The position numbers were made by a program, and so were the translations under genes. From assembly GCF_003217475.1 (NCBI RefSeq), contig NZ_QJSP01000004.1, positions 62,001 to 126,000 on the forward strand: a stretch of DNA of 64,000 bases, written 5' to 3'. Numbering within the stretch: position 1 is the stretch's first letter; the number at the start of each line of letters is the position of its first letter. Positions 27,222-36,348 of the stretch are shown piece after piece. The stretch comes from Williamsia limnetica (GTDB lineage: Bacteria; Actinomycetota; Actinomycetes; Mycobacteriales; Mycobacteriaceae). The notes beneath the pieces are model-generated. The model was not told where the DNA came from. It was given only the letters and a program-made list of their open reading frames with translations, and made no database searches.

Positions 27222-27377
27222 CCGGCCGGCCGGCGTCCGCCCGCAGGACAGGTCGGCTGCCGTCAGCGTCAGCATGAACTACGTTGGCCACGCACCAACT
27301 ACGTGGCAGCGGCCTGCTCCCGTCGCCACCCCTGGCTCAACCGAACGACTCACCACAAGACGAAAGGAACCACACCG

Positions 27378-29420
27378 ATGTCGATGCACTGGTGGCTGGC
27401 GATCGACTTCGGCACGTCCAACACGGCGGCCGCCTCCTATGAGCCGGGTGCCGGTGCCCCGCAGGTCGTGCCCCTGTCCCACACCAGCGACATCATGTCG
27501 TCTTCGGTGTACGCCGATTCGTACCGCAACATCGTCGTCGGGGAGGCGGCGGTGAACCAGGCGACCAACAACCCGGCCGCCTTCATCACCCACCCCAAAC
27601 GCCACATCGCCGCCGGCACGGTACCCGTCGGCAATCTCGACCTGCCGCTCGAGAACCTCATTGCCGCGGTGCTCAACTCCGCCCTCACCCGCGCCGCCGA
27701 CCGACGCGGTGGCACCCGACCCGCCCGGTTGATCCTGACCCATCCGGTCGCGTGGTCACCGGAGGAGATCGATGTCCTGACCCGCGCCGCCGAACTGATC
27801 GGTTTCGACCGGAGTACGGTCACGCTGATCTCCGAACCGCGCGCCGCCATCGCCCACTACACGCGGGTGACGGCGGAGTCGGGCTCGACCATCGAATCGA
27901 AGCCCGGCCAAACGGTCGCGGTGGTCGACTACGGCGGTGGCACATGTGACGTCGCCGTAGTCAAGATCTCCTCGCCCGGTGCAGCTTCCGGCAATGCCGG
28001 CCCCATCGACCTCATCGCTCACGACGGCAACAACGGCCTCGGCGGCAAGAACCTGGACGCCATGATCCGGCGCTGGGTGGACAAGCAGTTGACCTCGCGA
28101 TCACCAGAACTGCTCGAGTACCTGCGCACCAGCGCCAATTTGACCACCAAGCGCTCCGTGGACGACAACATCCGGCGGGCAAAAGAGCTCCTCTCGGAAT
28201 CGCCTCGCGCAGTGATCAACATCAGTGCGGGTGGCCACGAGGCGATCCTCGAACTCACCCGCGGAGAGTTCGAGCAACTCATCGCCCACAACGTCGACTC
28301 CGTGGTCGACCTGACCACCCGCACACTGGCGCGGGCAGGTGCGGGCAAAGACGTGCAGATCTACCTGACCGGCGGATCGTCCAGGGTGCCGCTCGTGCAC
28401 CAAAAGCTCGGCGAACTCGGCACAGTCGCCACTCTCGACAACCCGAAAACCGTTGTGGCACTGGGTGCGCTCGAGGCAATTGTGAGTGAGGGCGCTGCGG
28501 CGCCCTCGGTTCCGGCCGCCGTCGTACCGCTGTCGAAGCCCACACCACCGCCGCAGGCCCCCTGGGGAGCGCCGACACCACCACCTACCCCCGCACCGAG
28601 TGCGCAGGCCTGGGGAGGGCCGAACACGCCGCCGCCGATGCCACCGCCGGCGGGATACGGTCAGCAACCCTCGTACGCATCCGGCCCGCAACCCCAGTAC
28701 GCCGGAGGACCCCCGTATGCCGGAGAACCTCAGTACGCCGGAGCATCGCAGTACGCTGCCGGGGCGCAACCGAAGCCGCCCAACCCGAACCGCAATCGAA
28801 ACCTCGCGATCATCGCGATCGGCGCCGTGGTGGTGTTGATCGTTACCGGCATATTCGGAGTCGCTCTGGCGAGCTCGGGGGACGACAGCCCCAAGGCCGC
28901 CCCCACCGAGTCGTCCGCGCCATCGACGTCGTCCTCCGCGACGACGACCGAACGGGTCGAGCCGACCACCGACACCTCGACCGCGAACGCGTCATTGAAC
29001 TCGGACGAGCAGGCGCTGGCCGACGCCAACGTCGACCTCGTCGACACCGACACCTGTGCCTCCATCGACAGCATCGATTACGCGCTCGCCAGCATCTTCT
29101 GCGAGCCGACGCCATCCGTTGTCAGCCAGGGCACCACCGGAGATCCCGCCAGCGCGATCGGACTCATCGAGGTCGTCGCCGACACCGACATCGCAGCGCT
29201 CGCCGCGGACGAGCATGCCGCGAGCAATACCTCACAGCTGTTTTCACAGGTGGTCGATGGCGACACGACATACGCCTACTTCGACACCTTCGACGACGGC
29301 ACGGTCGCATACATCGTGTACTCACCGGCCAACGGCACCGTCACCTGGTGGATGACCGACAGCACCGATCAGCCGGCGTTCGCCGAGTGGCTCAAGTCAG
29401 CCGGACTCTGCCTCTGCTGA
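27378..29420 (+). CDS. Membrane-spanning Hsp70-like protein
   Basis: A 680-residue protein with an actin-like Hsp70 ATPase domain at about 5-370: phosphate-1 loop DFGTSNTAAAS (10), phosphate-2 DYGGGTCDVAV (184) and the adenosine motif LTGGSSRVP (330). The usual Hsp70 substrate-binding domain is missing. Instead there is a Pro-rich linker (380-470) with YAGGPPYAGEPQYAG-type repeats, one transmembrane helix (about 475-498), a Ser/Thr stalk and an outer domain (about 545-680) with four cysteines, two of them in the final LCLC. So ATP binding is inside and a disulfide-prone domain outside. GAAAGGAA precedes the ATG at 27378. It follows the DxDxDG genes and probably works with them. The role is unknown; envelope sensing or assembly are options. 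Confidence 0.8.
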   Translation: MSMHWWLAIDFGTSNTAAASYEPGAGAPQVVPLSHTSDIMSSSVYADSYRNIVVGEAAVNQATNNPAAFITHPKRHIAAGTVPVGNLDLPLENLIAAVLNSALTRAADRRGGTRPARLILTHPVAWSPEEIDVLTRAAELIGFDRSTVTLISEPRAAIAHYTRVTAESGSTIESKPGQTVAVVDYGGGTCDVAVVKISSPGAASGNAGPIDLIAHDGNNGLGGKNLDAMIRRWVDKQLTSRSPELLEYLRTSANLTTKRSVDDNIRRAKELLSESPRAVINISAGGHEAILELTRGEFEQLIAHNVDSVVDLTTRTLARAGAGKDVQIYLTGGSSRVPLVHQKLGELGTVATLDNPKTVVALGALEAIVSEGAAAPSVPAAVVPLSKPTPPPQAPWGAPTPPPTPAPSAQAWGGPNTPPPMPPPAGYGQQPSYASGPQPQYAGGPPYAGEPQYAGASQYAAGAQPKPPNPNRNRNLAIIAIGAVVVLIVTGIFGVALASSGDDSPKAAPTESSAPSTSSSATTTERVEPTTDTSTANASLNSDEQALADANVDLVDTDTCASIDSIDYALASIFCEPTPSVVSQGTTGDPASAIGLIEVVADTDIAALAADEHAASNTSQLFSQVVDGDTTYAYFDTFDDGTVAYIVYSPANGTVTWWMTDSTDQPAFAEWLKSAGLCLC

Positions 29421-29481
29421 GGTGGTCGTCGGCGATTGTCTGCGCGCCGCGTTCAGCACCAGATTCATCCCCTGACGGCAC

Positions 29482-29506
29482 CGCCGAGGGAGCATCGCCC
29501 TCGGCG
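29482..29506. terminator. Hairpin between convergent Hsp70 and SpoIID genes
   Basis: A perfect 9-bp stem, CGCCGAGGG (29482-29490) and CCCTCGGCG (29498-29506), with a 7-base loop and no U-tract, in the gap between two convergent genes. Confidence 0.5.
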
Positions 29507-29535
29507 CCATCCCACGGGACAGGATGTGGTGCGGA

Positions 29536-31209
29536 CTACCTGCGGGTGGCCAGTCCGGTGGTCGGATCGACCTCGAGGATGCCTTTCACGAAACGGCTTT
29601 GGAAGATGTCGGTCAGCGGTCCGGCAAGGGTGCTCAGCGAATCCTCGAGCGGAAGACCGAGCACACTTTCGCCGCCTTGGAGGACGAAGTTGAGCAGGGA
29701 CAGGCCACCGAGTGCATGGGCCCCACTCTCCGGACTGAAGAAGACCGACCCGTTCTGGAACTGTTGCACCGCACCGGTTCCCGAGGGTGTCGCCTCAACC
29801 GGTCCCAGTGCAGCACCGAGAAGGCCCGAGCTCCCGCCCAATTCAGAGAACTTTCCGCCGATGGCTGCCTCTGCGAGGGCGAGCAGCTGGCTCACGACGT
29901 CGCCGGTGGCGCCCGGGGTGGACGGGGCGGTCAGCGGGGGAACACCCGGGATCGCCACGGCCGGCGCTCCGGTCCCGACTCCTGCCGGAGGTGCCACGAT
30001 CGCCGGCTTGGACTCCTGCCCCTGCACCGAGAAGAAGGACGATCGGAGTTGGAGTTTGGTGCGCACTTCCTGCGCGGGGACGTCGACGGTACCGCCGGTG
30101 CCACTGATGCGAACCGTGGCGGCACGTCCGTTCTCGGCGCCCATTCCGTAGGCCTCGATCACCTCGAACCCGGTGAGAGAGCCGACCCCGAAGGTGGATG
30201 CGATGCTGTCGGAGGAGACCGCGGCCGTCCAGTCGTGGAACGGCGAGATCGCGTCGCCGTCGTCGATCACCGCCGGGAAATCGCGGCCATCGGTGGCACC
30301 GCCGGTGGACGAGGAGAACTCGGTGAAAGCCGGCTTGCCGTCCGGCTTGTTCAGGACGATGCCTGCAGTCGCGTCGACCGCCGCGTTGGAGCGTGGGTCC
30401 TCGCCGCCGAAGCCGCCGTAGACCTGGGAGTTCTGGGTGTCGTCGATCGGTTTGCTGATGTCGATGGACGCGAGTGCATAGGTGCGAGCCGCGACGGCTT
30501 GTGCTTTCAGCGCCTCGGCACCTCCCTCGTCTGCCCAGTTGAGGTAGATCTCCTTGGGCAACACGCCTTTGACGTAGTCGTCGAGCGGGAGTGCGTTGAT
30601 CACCCGGCCGCCATCGAGTCCCAGCGAGCCACGGAAGGTCGCGTTCGATCCGCACATCTTGAGAAGTTCTGGGTTCGGGCGCCCAGGCCCCGGCGTGATC
30701 GGCGAGACCATGGGTTTCGGCAGCTCCACCGATTGCACGGCTCCGCCGCCGCATCCGGTGGTGATGGTGGCGGTGGAGCCCGACAGACTCACGGCCTGTC
30801 CGGGCGCCACCACCACATCACCAACTTTCAATCCGGCGTCCGCGAAGACATTGACCGACGTCTCACCTGTGAGAATGACCGAGACATCGACGTTGTCCAC
30901 CTTCCCCGCGGTGGTGCCGCCGTAGTAGTGACTCAATATCTGAGTCGAGGTCCAGCCTTGTTTTGCATAGCCGAACGCTCCCCACTGACCCATTCCGCGA
31001 CCGTGCCCGTTGCCATGCCCGATCAGCGTGACCTCACCACCGACGGTGAGAGACACGTCCGACTCGGCGGCCTGGGGTACGGCCCAGACGGCTGCTCCCG
31101 CTGCGAGAATCAGAGCCACCCCGGCGGCAGCCGGTCTGCGCAGCCGAGCACCGTACGCAGCCCGGCCCCCGATGGGTCGAGTTGTGTACAGCCCTGGAAT
31201 ACGCGGCAT
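29536..31209 (-). CDS. SpoIID/LytB-domain secreted protein
   Basis: A 557-residue exported protein. After a basic start comes a hydrophobic segment (AGVALILAAGAAVWAVP). GHGNGHGRGMGQWGAFGYA near residue 65 and LPLDDYVKGVLPKEIYLNWADE near residue 210 mark a SpoIID/LytB domain. In SpoIID this fold is a lytic transglycosylase acting on denuded glycan; in other homologs it is a cell-wall amidase enhancer. The C-terminal part is Pro/Ala-rich and ends in an LGFP-like module (FQNGSVFFSPESGAHAL, VLGLPLEDS), which may hold it to the wall. I prefer the ATG at 31209 over the GTG at 31233 because GAGAGG is placed for it. It diverges from the amidase gene; the two probably act together on peptidoglycan. 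Confidence 0.82.
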   Translation of the reverse strand: MPRIPGLYTTRPIGGRAAYGARLRRPAAAGVALILAAGAAVWAVPQAAESDVSLTVGGEVTLIGHGNGHGRGMGQWGAFGYAKQGWTSTQILSHYYGGTTAGKVDNVDVSVILTGETSVNVFADAGLKVGDVVVAPGQAVSLSGSTATITTGCGGGAVQSVELPKPMVSPITPGPGRPNPELLKMCGSNATFRGSLGLDGGRVINALPLDDYVKGVLPKEIYLNWADEGGAEALKAQAVAARTYALASIDISKPIDDTQNSQVYGGFGGEDPRSNAAVDATAGIVLNKPDGKPAFTEFSSSTGGATDGRDFPAVIDDGDAISPFHDWTAAVSSDSIASTFGVGSLTGFEVIEAYGMGAENGRAATVRISGTGGTVDVPAQEVRTKLQLRSSFFSVQGQESKPAIVAPPAGVGTGAPAVAIPGVPPLTAPSTPGATGDVVSQLLALAEAAIGGKFSELGGSSGLLGAALGPVEATPSGTGAVQQFQNGSVFFSPESGAHALGGLSLLNFVLQGGESVLGLPLEDSLSTLAGPLTDIFQSRFVKGILEVDPTTGLATRR

Positions 31210-31260
31210 GGGTGTCCTCTCGTCCTCGCCCACGGTCGATGCACGCAGGCGGCAGCCGCG

Positions 31261-31314
31261 TTATGTGACTAGTGGGACTCAAGTGACAGTAGTGGCTCAA
31301 TATGAGTCACATAA
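31261..31314. promoter_or_regulatory. Inverted repeat between the SpoIID and amidase genes
   Basis: Perfect 10-bp arms TTATGTGACT (31261-31270) and AGTCACATAA (31305-31314). Inside the right side sits a near-palindrome, GTGGCTCAATATGAGTCAC. It lies in the only AT-rich part of the divergent gap (31210-31516), 52 bases from the SpoIID start, and is a candidate operator for both genes. The rest of the gap shows no gene. Confidence 0.5.
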
Positions 31315-31516
31315 GCCCCACCCGATAACAACCGCATCACAAGTTTCACGCCACGCCGAGTGCGGTCGTGGACTTCAGGGCTCGCAGCGGACACGCTTTC
31401 GAAGTCTGACAAGTCGATGGGGAAGTCGACATCTGCCCGGACGCCTCCTTTGGCGTGCCCGGCCGATGCCGGTGAAGACCATGAACCACCAGGTGCGACA
31501 AATCAAGGAGAACCAC

Positions 31517-33676
31517 GTGCGCTACCGCCGACCGAAGCCGTCGATCATCCTTGGCACGGTTGCCGCCGTAGTGGTCGCGAGCCCACTCGCGGTCCTGATC
31601 GGCGGCAGCGCGCCGACGATTGCCGTTGATCCGAGCGAGCCACCTGCGCCTGTGGTGTCAGCGACCACCATCAATCAGGTCAGCCTCGAGGACGTCCCGA
31701 CAATCGTCCTCAACCTCATCAAATCGGGTCTCGCGGACGCGGGTGTGACGCTGCCTCCCGTCGATGTCTCCGGCATCGATCTCCCGGACATCCCCCTGCA
31801 GATCCCGCCGGGCCTCATCCCGTCCGGACTCATCCCCTCCGAGGAGGCGCCTTCCACCACCGCTCCCGGCACCGGCGGTTCCGAGTCCTCCGCAACCACC
31901 CCGAGTGGCACGTCCACCCCGCCCGCCCCCGGGCAACCGGGCGCAGGCACTCCCGAGGGCGCTGTGGTCAAGGAGGTCAGCCAGGACACCCCGTTCTCGA
32001 TGGTCGGCCTGACCTGGGAAGGGCTCTCCAACAGCACAGCCCATATTCGCGCCAAGCAACCGAACGGCCAGTGGGGACCCTGGGTGTCTGCGGACGCGGC
32101 GCACGGCCCCGGAAACAAGGACCCGCTCAAGCAGGGCACCGAACCCGTCTGGGTCGGCAACACGACCGCCGTTCAGATCGCCGTCACGAGCGCCGAAGGT
32201 GTCGCGACCCCTGGCGGTACCGCTGATCCGGCGACCACCGATCCCGCGACCACCGATCCGTCGGCCGCACAGACACCGACGTCCACCACGTTCACCACTC
32301 CCCCGGTACCCAAGCGCACCGAGACGTCGATCCCGACCTCCACGGTGACCTCCGGAGAAGTGGCCCCGCGTGCATTCACGCCGAAACAGGAACCGATGCT
32401 CACCACCACCGGGGCGCCGGGCGCCGATCCGGTGCAGCAGATCGTGTCGTCGTTGAGCGCCGCGCTGATCACGCCGGGTACCGGGTCTGTTGATCCGGCC
32501 ACCGGATCAGTCGGGAGTGCGCAAGATCCCCAGGCAGCACCGCCGATTCCGGGTGACGCCACCGACCCCGCGGCTCCGGTGAACCCGGCCCTGCCCGCGC
32601 CGATCCTGCCGGCGCCGAGTACCGAACCCCAGGTCATCACCCGCGCGCAGTGGGGAGCCGACGAGGGTATGCGCTGCTCGGAGCCACAGTATGACGACAC
32701 CCTGAAAGAGGCGATCGTTCACCACACCGCGGGCAGCAACGATTACACCCGCGAGCAGTCGGCCGAGATCGTGCGTGGAATCTACGCCTACCACGCACAA
32801 ACTCTCGGCTGGTGCGACATCGGCTACAACGTCCTCGTCGACAAGTACGGTCAGATCTTCGAGGGCCGGGCCGGTGGACTCGACCGCAACGTCCAGGGTG
32901 CGCACACCGGTGGCTTCAACGAGGACACGGTCGGCCTGGCGATGATGGGCGACCTCAACCAGATCGCCCCGACCCCCGAGATGGTGCAGTCGGTGGGCAA
33001 CTTCCTCGGCTGGCGACTGAAGGTCGCGCAGCTCGATCCACGCGGCCAGGGCACGCTGGTATCGCAGTACTTCGACGGAAGTCGTTACGGCGCCGGCGAA
33101 GCGGTCACGATGCCGACCATCAGCGGTCACCGCGACTTCGGCAACACCGAATGCCCGGGCACCTACGGCTACGAGGCACTGCCGCAGATCCGCGACATCG
33201 CAGCCGGCGGCGGCAGCGCGATCCCGGCGGCACCCGCCCCTGTCCCCGAGGTCCTCTCGACCACGGATCAAGGCGCCATCGCCCAGCAATGGGTCGCGAC
33301 CGGCGGACCCACCGGTACCCTCGGCAACGCCACCACCGTCGAGCAGACCACCCCGGACGGCACCGCGAAGTACGCCGACTTCGAGAACGGCAAGATCTAC
33401 TGGTCCGAGGCAACCGGCGCTCAGGTCGTCCAGGGCGCCATCGCAAAAGCCTGGGCTGCAATGGGATTCGAGAACTCCTCGCTCGGGTTGCCGACCTCGC
33501 CGGAAACCACCGGGCCCGAAGGTGTGAGCCAGACGTTCCAGGGCGGAACGCTGTTCTTCAACCTCATCACCGGAATCGTCCAGGTGCTGCGGACCTACAT
33601 CGACGAGTTCACCAACAGCTACAACGAACAGCGTGGCACCCCGGCACCGGCACCCACCACGGCACCCGCCGGCTGA
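31517..33676 (+). CDS. N-acetylmuramoyl-L-alanine amidase (PGRP type) with LGFP repeats
   Basis: A 719-residue secreted protein. A signal peptide (SIILGTVAAVVVASPLAVLIGG) is followed by low-complexity Pro/Thr/Ala sequence and beta-rich parts (about 30-360). The amidase_2/PGRP domain lies at about 370-570: AIVHHTAGSNDY with the first zinc His, GYNVLVDKYGQIFEGR, and SGHRDFGNTECPG with the second His and the Cys ligand. At least two LGFP-type repeats follow (TGGPTGTLGNATTVEQ, LGLPTSPETTGPEG). It should cleave the lactoyl-alanine bond in peptidoglycan. The M. tuberculosis counterpart by position is Rv3811. AAGGAG six bases before the GTG at 31517 fixes the start. The gene ends in a repeated palindrome. 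Confidence 0.9.
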   Translation: MRYRRPKPSIILGTVAAVVVASPLAVLIGGSAPTIAVDPSEPPAPVVSATTINQVSLEDVPTIVLNLIKSGLADAGVTLPPVDVSGIDLPDIPLQIPPGLIPSGLIPSEEAPSTTAPGTGGSESSATTPSGTSTPPAPGQPGAGTPEGAVVKEVSQDTPFSMVGLTWEGLSNSTAHIRAKQPNGQWGPWVSADAAHGPGNKDPLKQGTEPVWVGNTTAVQIAVTSAEGVATPGGTADPATTDPATTDPSAAQTPTSTTFTTPPVPKRTETSIPTSTVTSGEVAPRAFTPKQEPMLTTTGAPGADPVQQIVSSLSAALITPGTGSVDPATGSVGSAQDPQAAPPIPGDATDPAAPVNPALPAPILPAPSTEPQVITRAQWGADEGMRCSEPQYDDTLKEAIVHHTAGSNDYTREQSAEIVRGIYAYHAQTLGWCDIGYNVLVDKYGQIFEGRAGGLDRNVQGAHTGGFNEDTVGLAMMGDLNQIAPTPEMVQSVGNFLGWRLKVAQLDPRGQGTLVSQYFDGSRYGAGEAVTMPTISGHRDFGNTECPGTYGYEALPQIRDIAAGGGSAIPAAPAPVPEVLSTTDQGAIAQQWVATGGPTGTLGNATTVEQTTPDGTAKYADFENGKIYWSEATGAQVVQGAIAKAWAAMGFENSSLGLPTSPETTGPEGVSQTFQGGTLFFNLITGIVQVLRTYIDEFTNSYNEQRGTPAPAPTTAPAG

Positions 33677-33683
33677 CCGATCT

Positions 33684-33734
33684 TGGTGGCTTCTGGCGAG
33701 CCCGACCTGCGGGTTTGCTCGCCAGAACCCACCA
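33684..33734. terminator. Convergent-gene palindrome, copy B
   Basis: Arms 33684-33701 (TGGTGGCTTCTGGCGAGC) and 33717-33734, matching at 17 of 18 positions, between convergent genes. Aligned end to end with copy A at 13976-14030 the two share about four bases in five, including the loop GACCTG and the flank CCGAT/TTCGGG. Confidence 0.7.
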
Positions 33735-33756
33735 TTTTCGGGTGAGGACCAGCGGG

Positions 33757-34587
33757 TCAGAACCAGCGGGAGAGAACCTGCCCGACGCCGCCTTCGTTGT
33801 TGCCCGGAGCGATCTCATCGGCTGCGGCGAGCGCGGCGGGGTGACCGTGCGCCATCGCGAAACCTCGCGTGGCCCAACGCAACATCTCGACATCGTTGGG
33901 CATGTCCCCGAACGCGACCGACGCGTCCACGGGTAGGTCTCGCAGTTCGGCCAGGGTGGCCAGACCGTGGGCCTTGCTGACACCGGGCGCCGAGAGCTCG
34001 ATCAAGCCGTTGTCGGTCGAAAAGGTCACGTCGGCAATGTCGCCGACCACCGCGGTCAGTCGCCGCGCCATCTCATCGCTGCTCATGCCGGGTTGCCGCA
34101 CCAACATCTTGACGGCGTTCTCCGACAACACATCTGCCTCGTTCATCTCGATGTGGTCGGGATTGAGCCAGGCATGCTGATAACCCGCGGTCGCGACAAA
34201 CGGTGGGGTCGCCGCGTCATGTGCGCTGCGGCCGACGCGTTCGACGGCCAGGCCGCAACCGGGAATCTGTTCGTAAGCCAGTTCGGCGAGCTTGGTGAGC
34301 ACCTGCGGACCCAGCGTCGCCGAATGCAGGATGGTGTCGTTCTCCGTGTCGTAGACGATGGCCCCGTTGGCGCAGACCGCGAACGGCCGGATGTCGATCT
34401 GATCGGTGATCTCCGCGATCCACCGCGGTGGGCGTCCCGTCGCGATCACGAACGTCGCGCCGGCGGCACTCGCTCGGTTGATCATGGTGCGTACCAGTTC
34501 GGGCACGACGTTGTTGTCGTCGATCAGCGTGCCGTCGACGTCACTGGCGATCAGCGTTGGTGGCCCGACGAGTTCTGGTTGCGACAT
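33757..34587 (-). CDS. HAD-superfamily Cof-type phosphatase (Rv3813c type)
   Basis: A 276-residue HAD hydrolase with a type-IIB cap. Motif I ASDVDGTLID near residue 13 supplies the nucleophilic aspartate; motif II is FVIATGRPP near residue 45. The C-terminal KAHGLATLAELRDLP and VAFGDMPNDVEMLRWA contain the lysine and the acidic metal ligands. It is a small-molecule phosphatase of unknown substrate. The ATG at 34587 follows the previous gene's TGA by one base, so they form an operon; an ATG three codons earlier overlaps that stop and is possible too. The much longer open frame upstream is a shadow. Confidence 0.85.
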   Translation of the reverse strand: MSQPELVGPPTLIASDVDGTLIDDNNVVPELVRTMINRASAAGATFVIATGRPPRWIAEITDQIDIRPFAVCANGAIVYDTENDTILHSATLGPQVLTKLAELAYEQIPGCGLAVERVGRSAHDAATPPFVATAGYQHAWLNPDHIEMNEADVLSENAVKMLVRQPGMSSDEMARRLTAVVGDIADVTFSTDNGLIELSAPGVSKAHGLATLAELRDLPVDASVAFGDMPNDVEMLRWATRGFAMAHGHPAALAAADEIAPGNNEGGVGQVLSRWF

Positions 34588-34588
34588 T

Positions 34589-35347
34589 TCACCCATCTTG
34601 CCGTTTGGCGCGTCGTGAAGCCGCATCGGCCACATCGAGGGCGTCCGCCTCGGCAAGTGTCGGGGCGCCACCACCGAGGCGTGACGGAACCCAGAACGCT
34701 CCTGCCGGGTGTTCACCGTACTGGTGCTGCACCTCGAGCAGCAGCTGTTGCATGGTTGTGCGCAGGCGTTTCGTGAGCTCCACCGCGTCGTCGCCCGCCC
34801 CGGGATGCGGCCGGATCGGGTCGCCGAACCGGACGATGATCGGGGTCTTGGTGCGACCCAGATGACGGGGCCCGCCCTTGGTGGCGATCCGCTGGGCACC
34901 CCAGACGATGACCGGAACGATGGGGACCTCGGCATCGAGTGCCATCCGCGCGGCACCGGTCTTGAAGTCCTTGATCTCGAAACTGCGGCTGATCGTGGCC
35001 TCGGGATAGACACCGACCACCTCGCGGCTGCGCAGTGTCTCCACGGCGAGCAGGTACGCGTGCGCGCCGGCAGTGCGGTCGACCGGCACCGTGCGAGTGT
35101 GTTTGATCAGGAACCGCATGATCGCGATCTTCTGCATCTCGGCCTTGATCATGAACCTGACCCGCCGGCCCCGCCGGTGAACGGCGAGCGCTGCAGGCAG
35201 GAAATCCAGATAGCCGGTGTGGTTGATCGCCAACACGACTCCGCCGGCCGCGGGCAACTTGTCCACGTCGATGAAGGTGATCTTCAGCCCCTGCGCCTTG
35301 GTCAGCGCGTGGGCGGTGATCTCCAAAGCCCGGAAGACGGGTTCCAT
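34589..35347 (-). CDS. 1-acyl-glycerol-3-phosphate acyltransferase family protein (first paralog)
   Basis: A 252-residue PlsC-family acyltransferase. The catalytic motif NHTGYLDF (HX4D) is near residue 43; the glycerol-phosphate-binding motif VGVYPEATISRSFE is near 118, and PIVPVIVWGAQRI near 150. It should esterify a lysophospholipid or related acceptor at the membrane. M. tuberculosis has three such genes in a row at this place (Rv3814c-Rv3816c); here two remain visible, the other at 37276-38043. The ATG at 35347 gives MEPVFRALEI, parallel to MEPVYDTVIA of the paralog, which decides the start. Confidence 0.85.
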   Translation of the reverse strand: MEPVFRALEITAHALTKAQGLKITFIDVDKLPAAGGVVLAINHTGYLDFLPAALAVHRRGRRVRFMIKAEMQKIAIMRFLIKHTRTVPVDRTAGAHAYLLAVETLRSREVVGVYPEATISRSFEIKDFKTGAARMALDAEVPIVPVIVWGAQRIATKGGPRHLGRTKTPIIVRFGDPIRPHPGAGDDAVELTKRLRTTMQQLLLEVQHQYGEHPAGAFWVPSRLGGGAPTLAEADALDVADAASRRAKRQDG

Positions 35348-35553
35348 ACCGATGAGCCTAGTTCGTGGATGATCCTGGTTCGGCGGCACGGAACCCGTCT
35401 CGGGCACTCAGACTGTGCTCAGGTGGACATGACCTCGGCCCACCAGTCCTGCAGGGGACTCGGATCAGGCCAGACCACGGTGGAATTCTCTTCCAATCGT
35501 TCACCTCCTATCGAACCCGAAAACTCCGAAGGCCAACAGCTTCGACGCCGAGA

Positions 35554-36006
35554 TCAATCAGGCGAGGTCGACACCGGGTCGATGGACCTCATCGTGTCGG
35601 CGTGTTCGATCGAGATGCGACGCGGCTTGGCTCGCTCGGCGACCGGGATGGTCACCGTCAGCACACCGTTCTCGTAACCGGCTTTGATGCCCGCGGTGTC
35701 GATGTTGTCCCCGAGCGTGAGTTGACGCCGATACGAGCCGTAGAAGCGCTCGCTGGAGAGCCACTCGACCGAATCCTCGGATCTCGACGAGCGGTGGGCG
35801 GTCAGGGTCAAGGTTCCGTTGTCAACGCTCACATCCACCGAACCCGGATCGACTCCGGGCAGGTCAGCGGTCAGAACGTAGTGGTCTTCGACCTTGTACA
35901 GATCCATCGGCATGAAACGGGGCGTCCTCGTCGAGCCGACCTGCTGACCGGCCAGCAGACCTCGGGCGAGGGAATCCACATCACTGAACGGGTCGAAACG
36001 CAGCAC
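35554..36006 (-). CDS. Small heat-shock protein (Hsp20/alpha-crystallin)
   Basis: A 150-residue holdase chaperone. Seen: N-terminal LRFDPFSDVDSLARGLL, an alpha-crystallin domain at about 40-130 (DLYKVEDHYVLTADLPGVDP, TLTLTAHRSSRS, FYGSYRRQLTLGDNID) and the AGYENGVLTVTIPV strand that ends the domain. GGAGG lies nine bases before the GTG at 36006; the frame extends upstream only as Arg/Trp-rich noise. A CIRCE-like inverted repeat about 75 bases upstream suggests control by HrcA. It sits between two acyltransferase paralogs, next to a divergent STAS/RsbW pair. Confidence 0.9.
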   Translation of the reverse strand: MLRFDPFSDVDSLARGLLAGQQVGSTRTPRFMPMDLYKVEDHYVLTADLPGVDPGSVDVSVDNGTLTLTAHRSSRSEDSVEWLSSERFYGSYRRQLTLGDNIDTAGIKAGYENGVLTVTIPVAERAKPRRISIEHADTMRSIDPVSTSPD

Positions 36007-36078
36007 AGCAACCCACCTCCATCTCCTCACTCGGGCCCGCCACCCTGGCGGGCGATCAATCACTGTGCGATTTCATTT

Positions 36079-36105
36079 TTAGCACTCTCCCCCTTCGACT
36101 GCCAA
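36079..36105 (-). promoter_or_regulatory. CIRCE-like operator upstream of hsp20
   Basis: TTAGCACTC (36079-36087), nine bases, GACTGCCAA (36097-36105). The first arm is the exact CIRCE half-site; the second matches GAGTGCTAA at 7 of 9. The 9-base spacing is also exact. HrcA is the expected repressor. It lies within the 342-base gene-free gap 36007-36348, in which nothing else is recognisable apart from the divergent starts. Confidence 0.7.
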
Positions 36106-36348
36106 TAGTTTTCTCCACATTTTTTCTGGCCAGTTATCTACTCGCACAGCAGCTTCGAGGGATCTCCGCGTTGCCGAGACCGCGCCGACGCTGCCTTCAC
36201 TTCATCTTCCGACGCCAAAGACGACCATCTGGTCGGCGCACCGTGAAAATGTGCAAATATAGAGCGTCGGTTCAACTAGCAGCCGCATGCGTGCGCCGGC
36301 TCCATCGGTGTACGTGTTGTGTCTCCACCAGCCGAGCAGGGGGAATCG

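Noticed and set aside
29524-31272. A 582-codon plus-strand frame opposite the SpoIID/LytB gene
   Set aside because: Shadow; the minus frame has a signal segment and SpoIID motifs.
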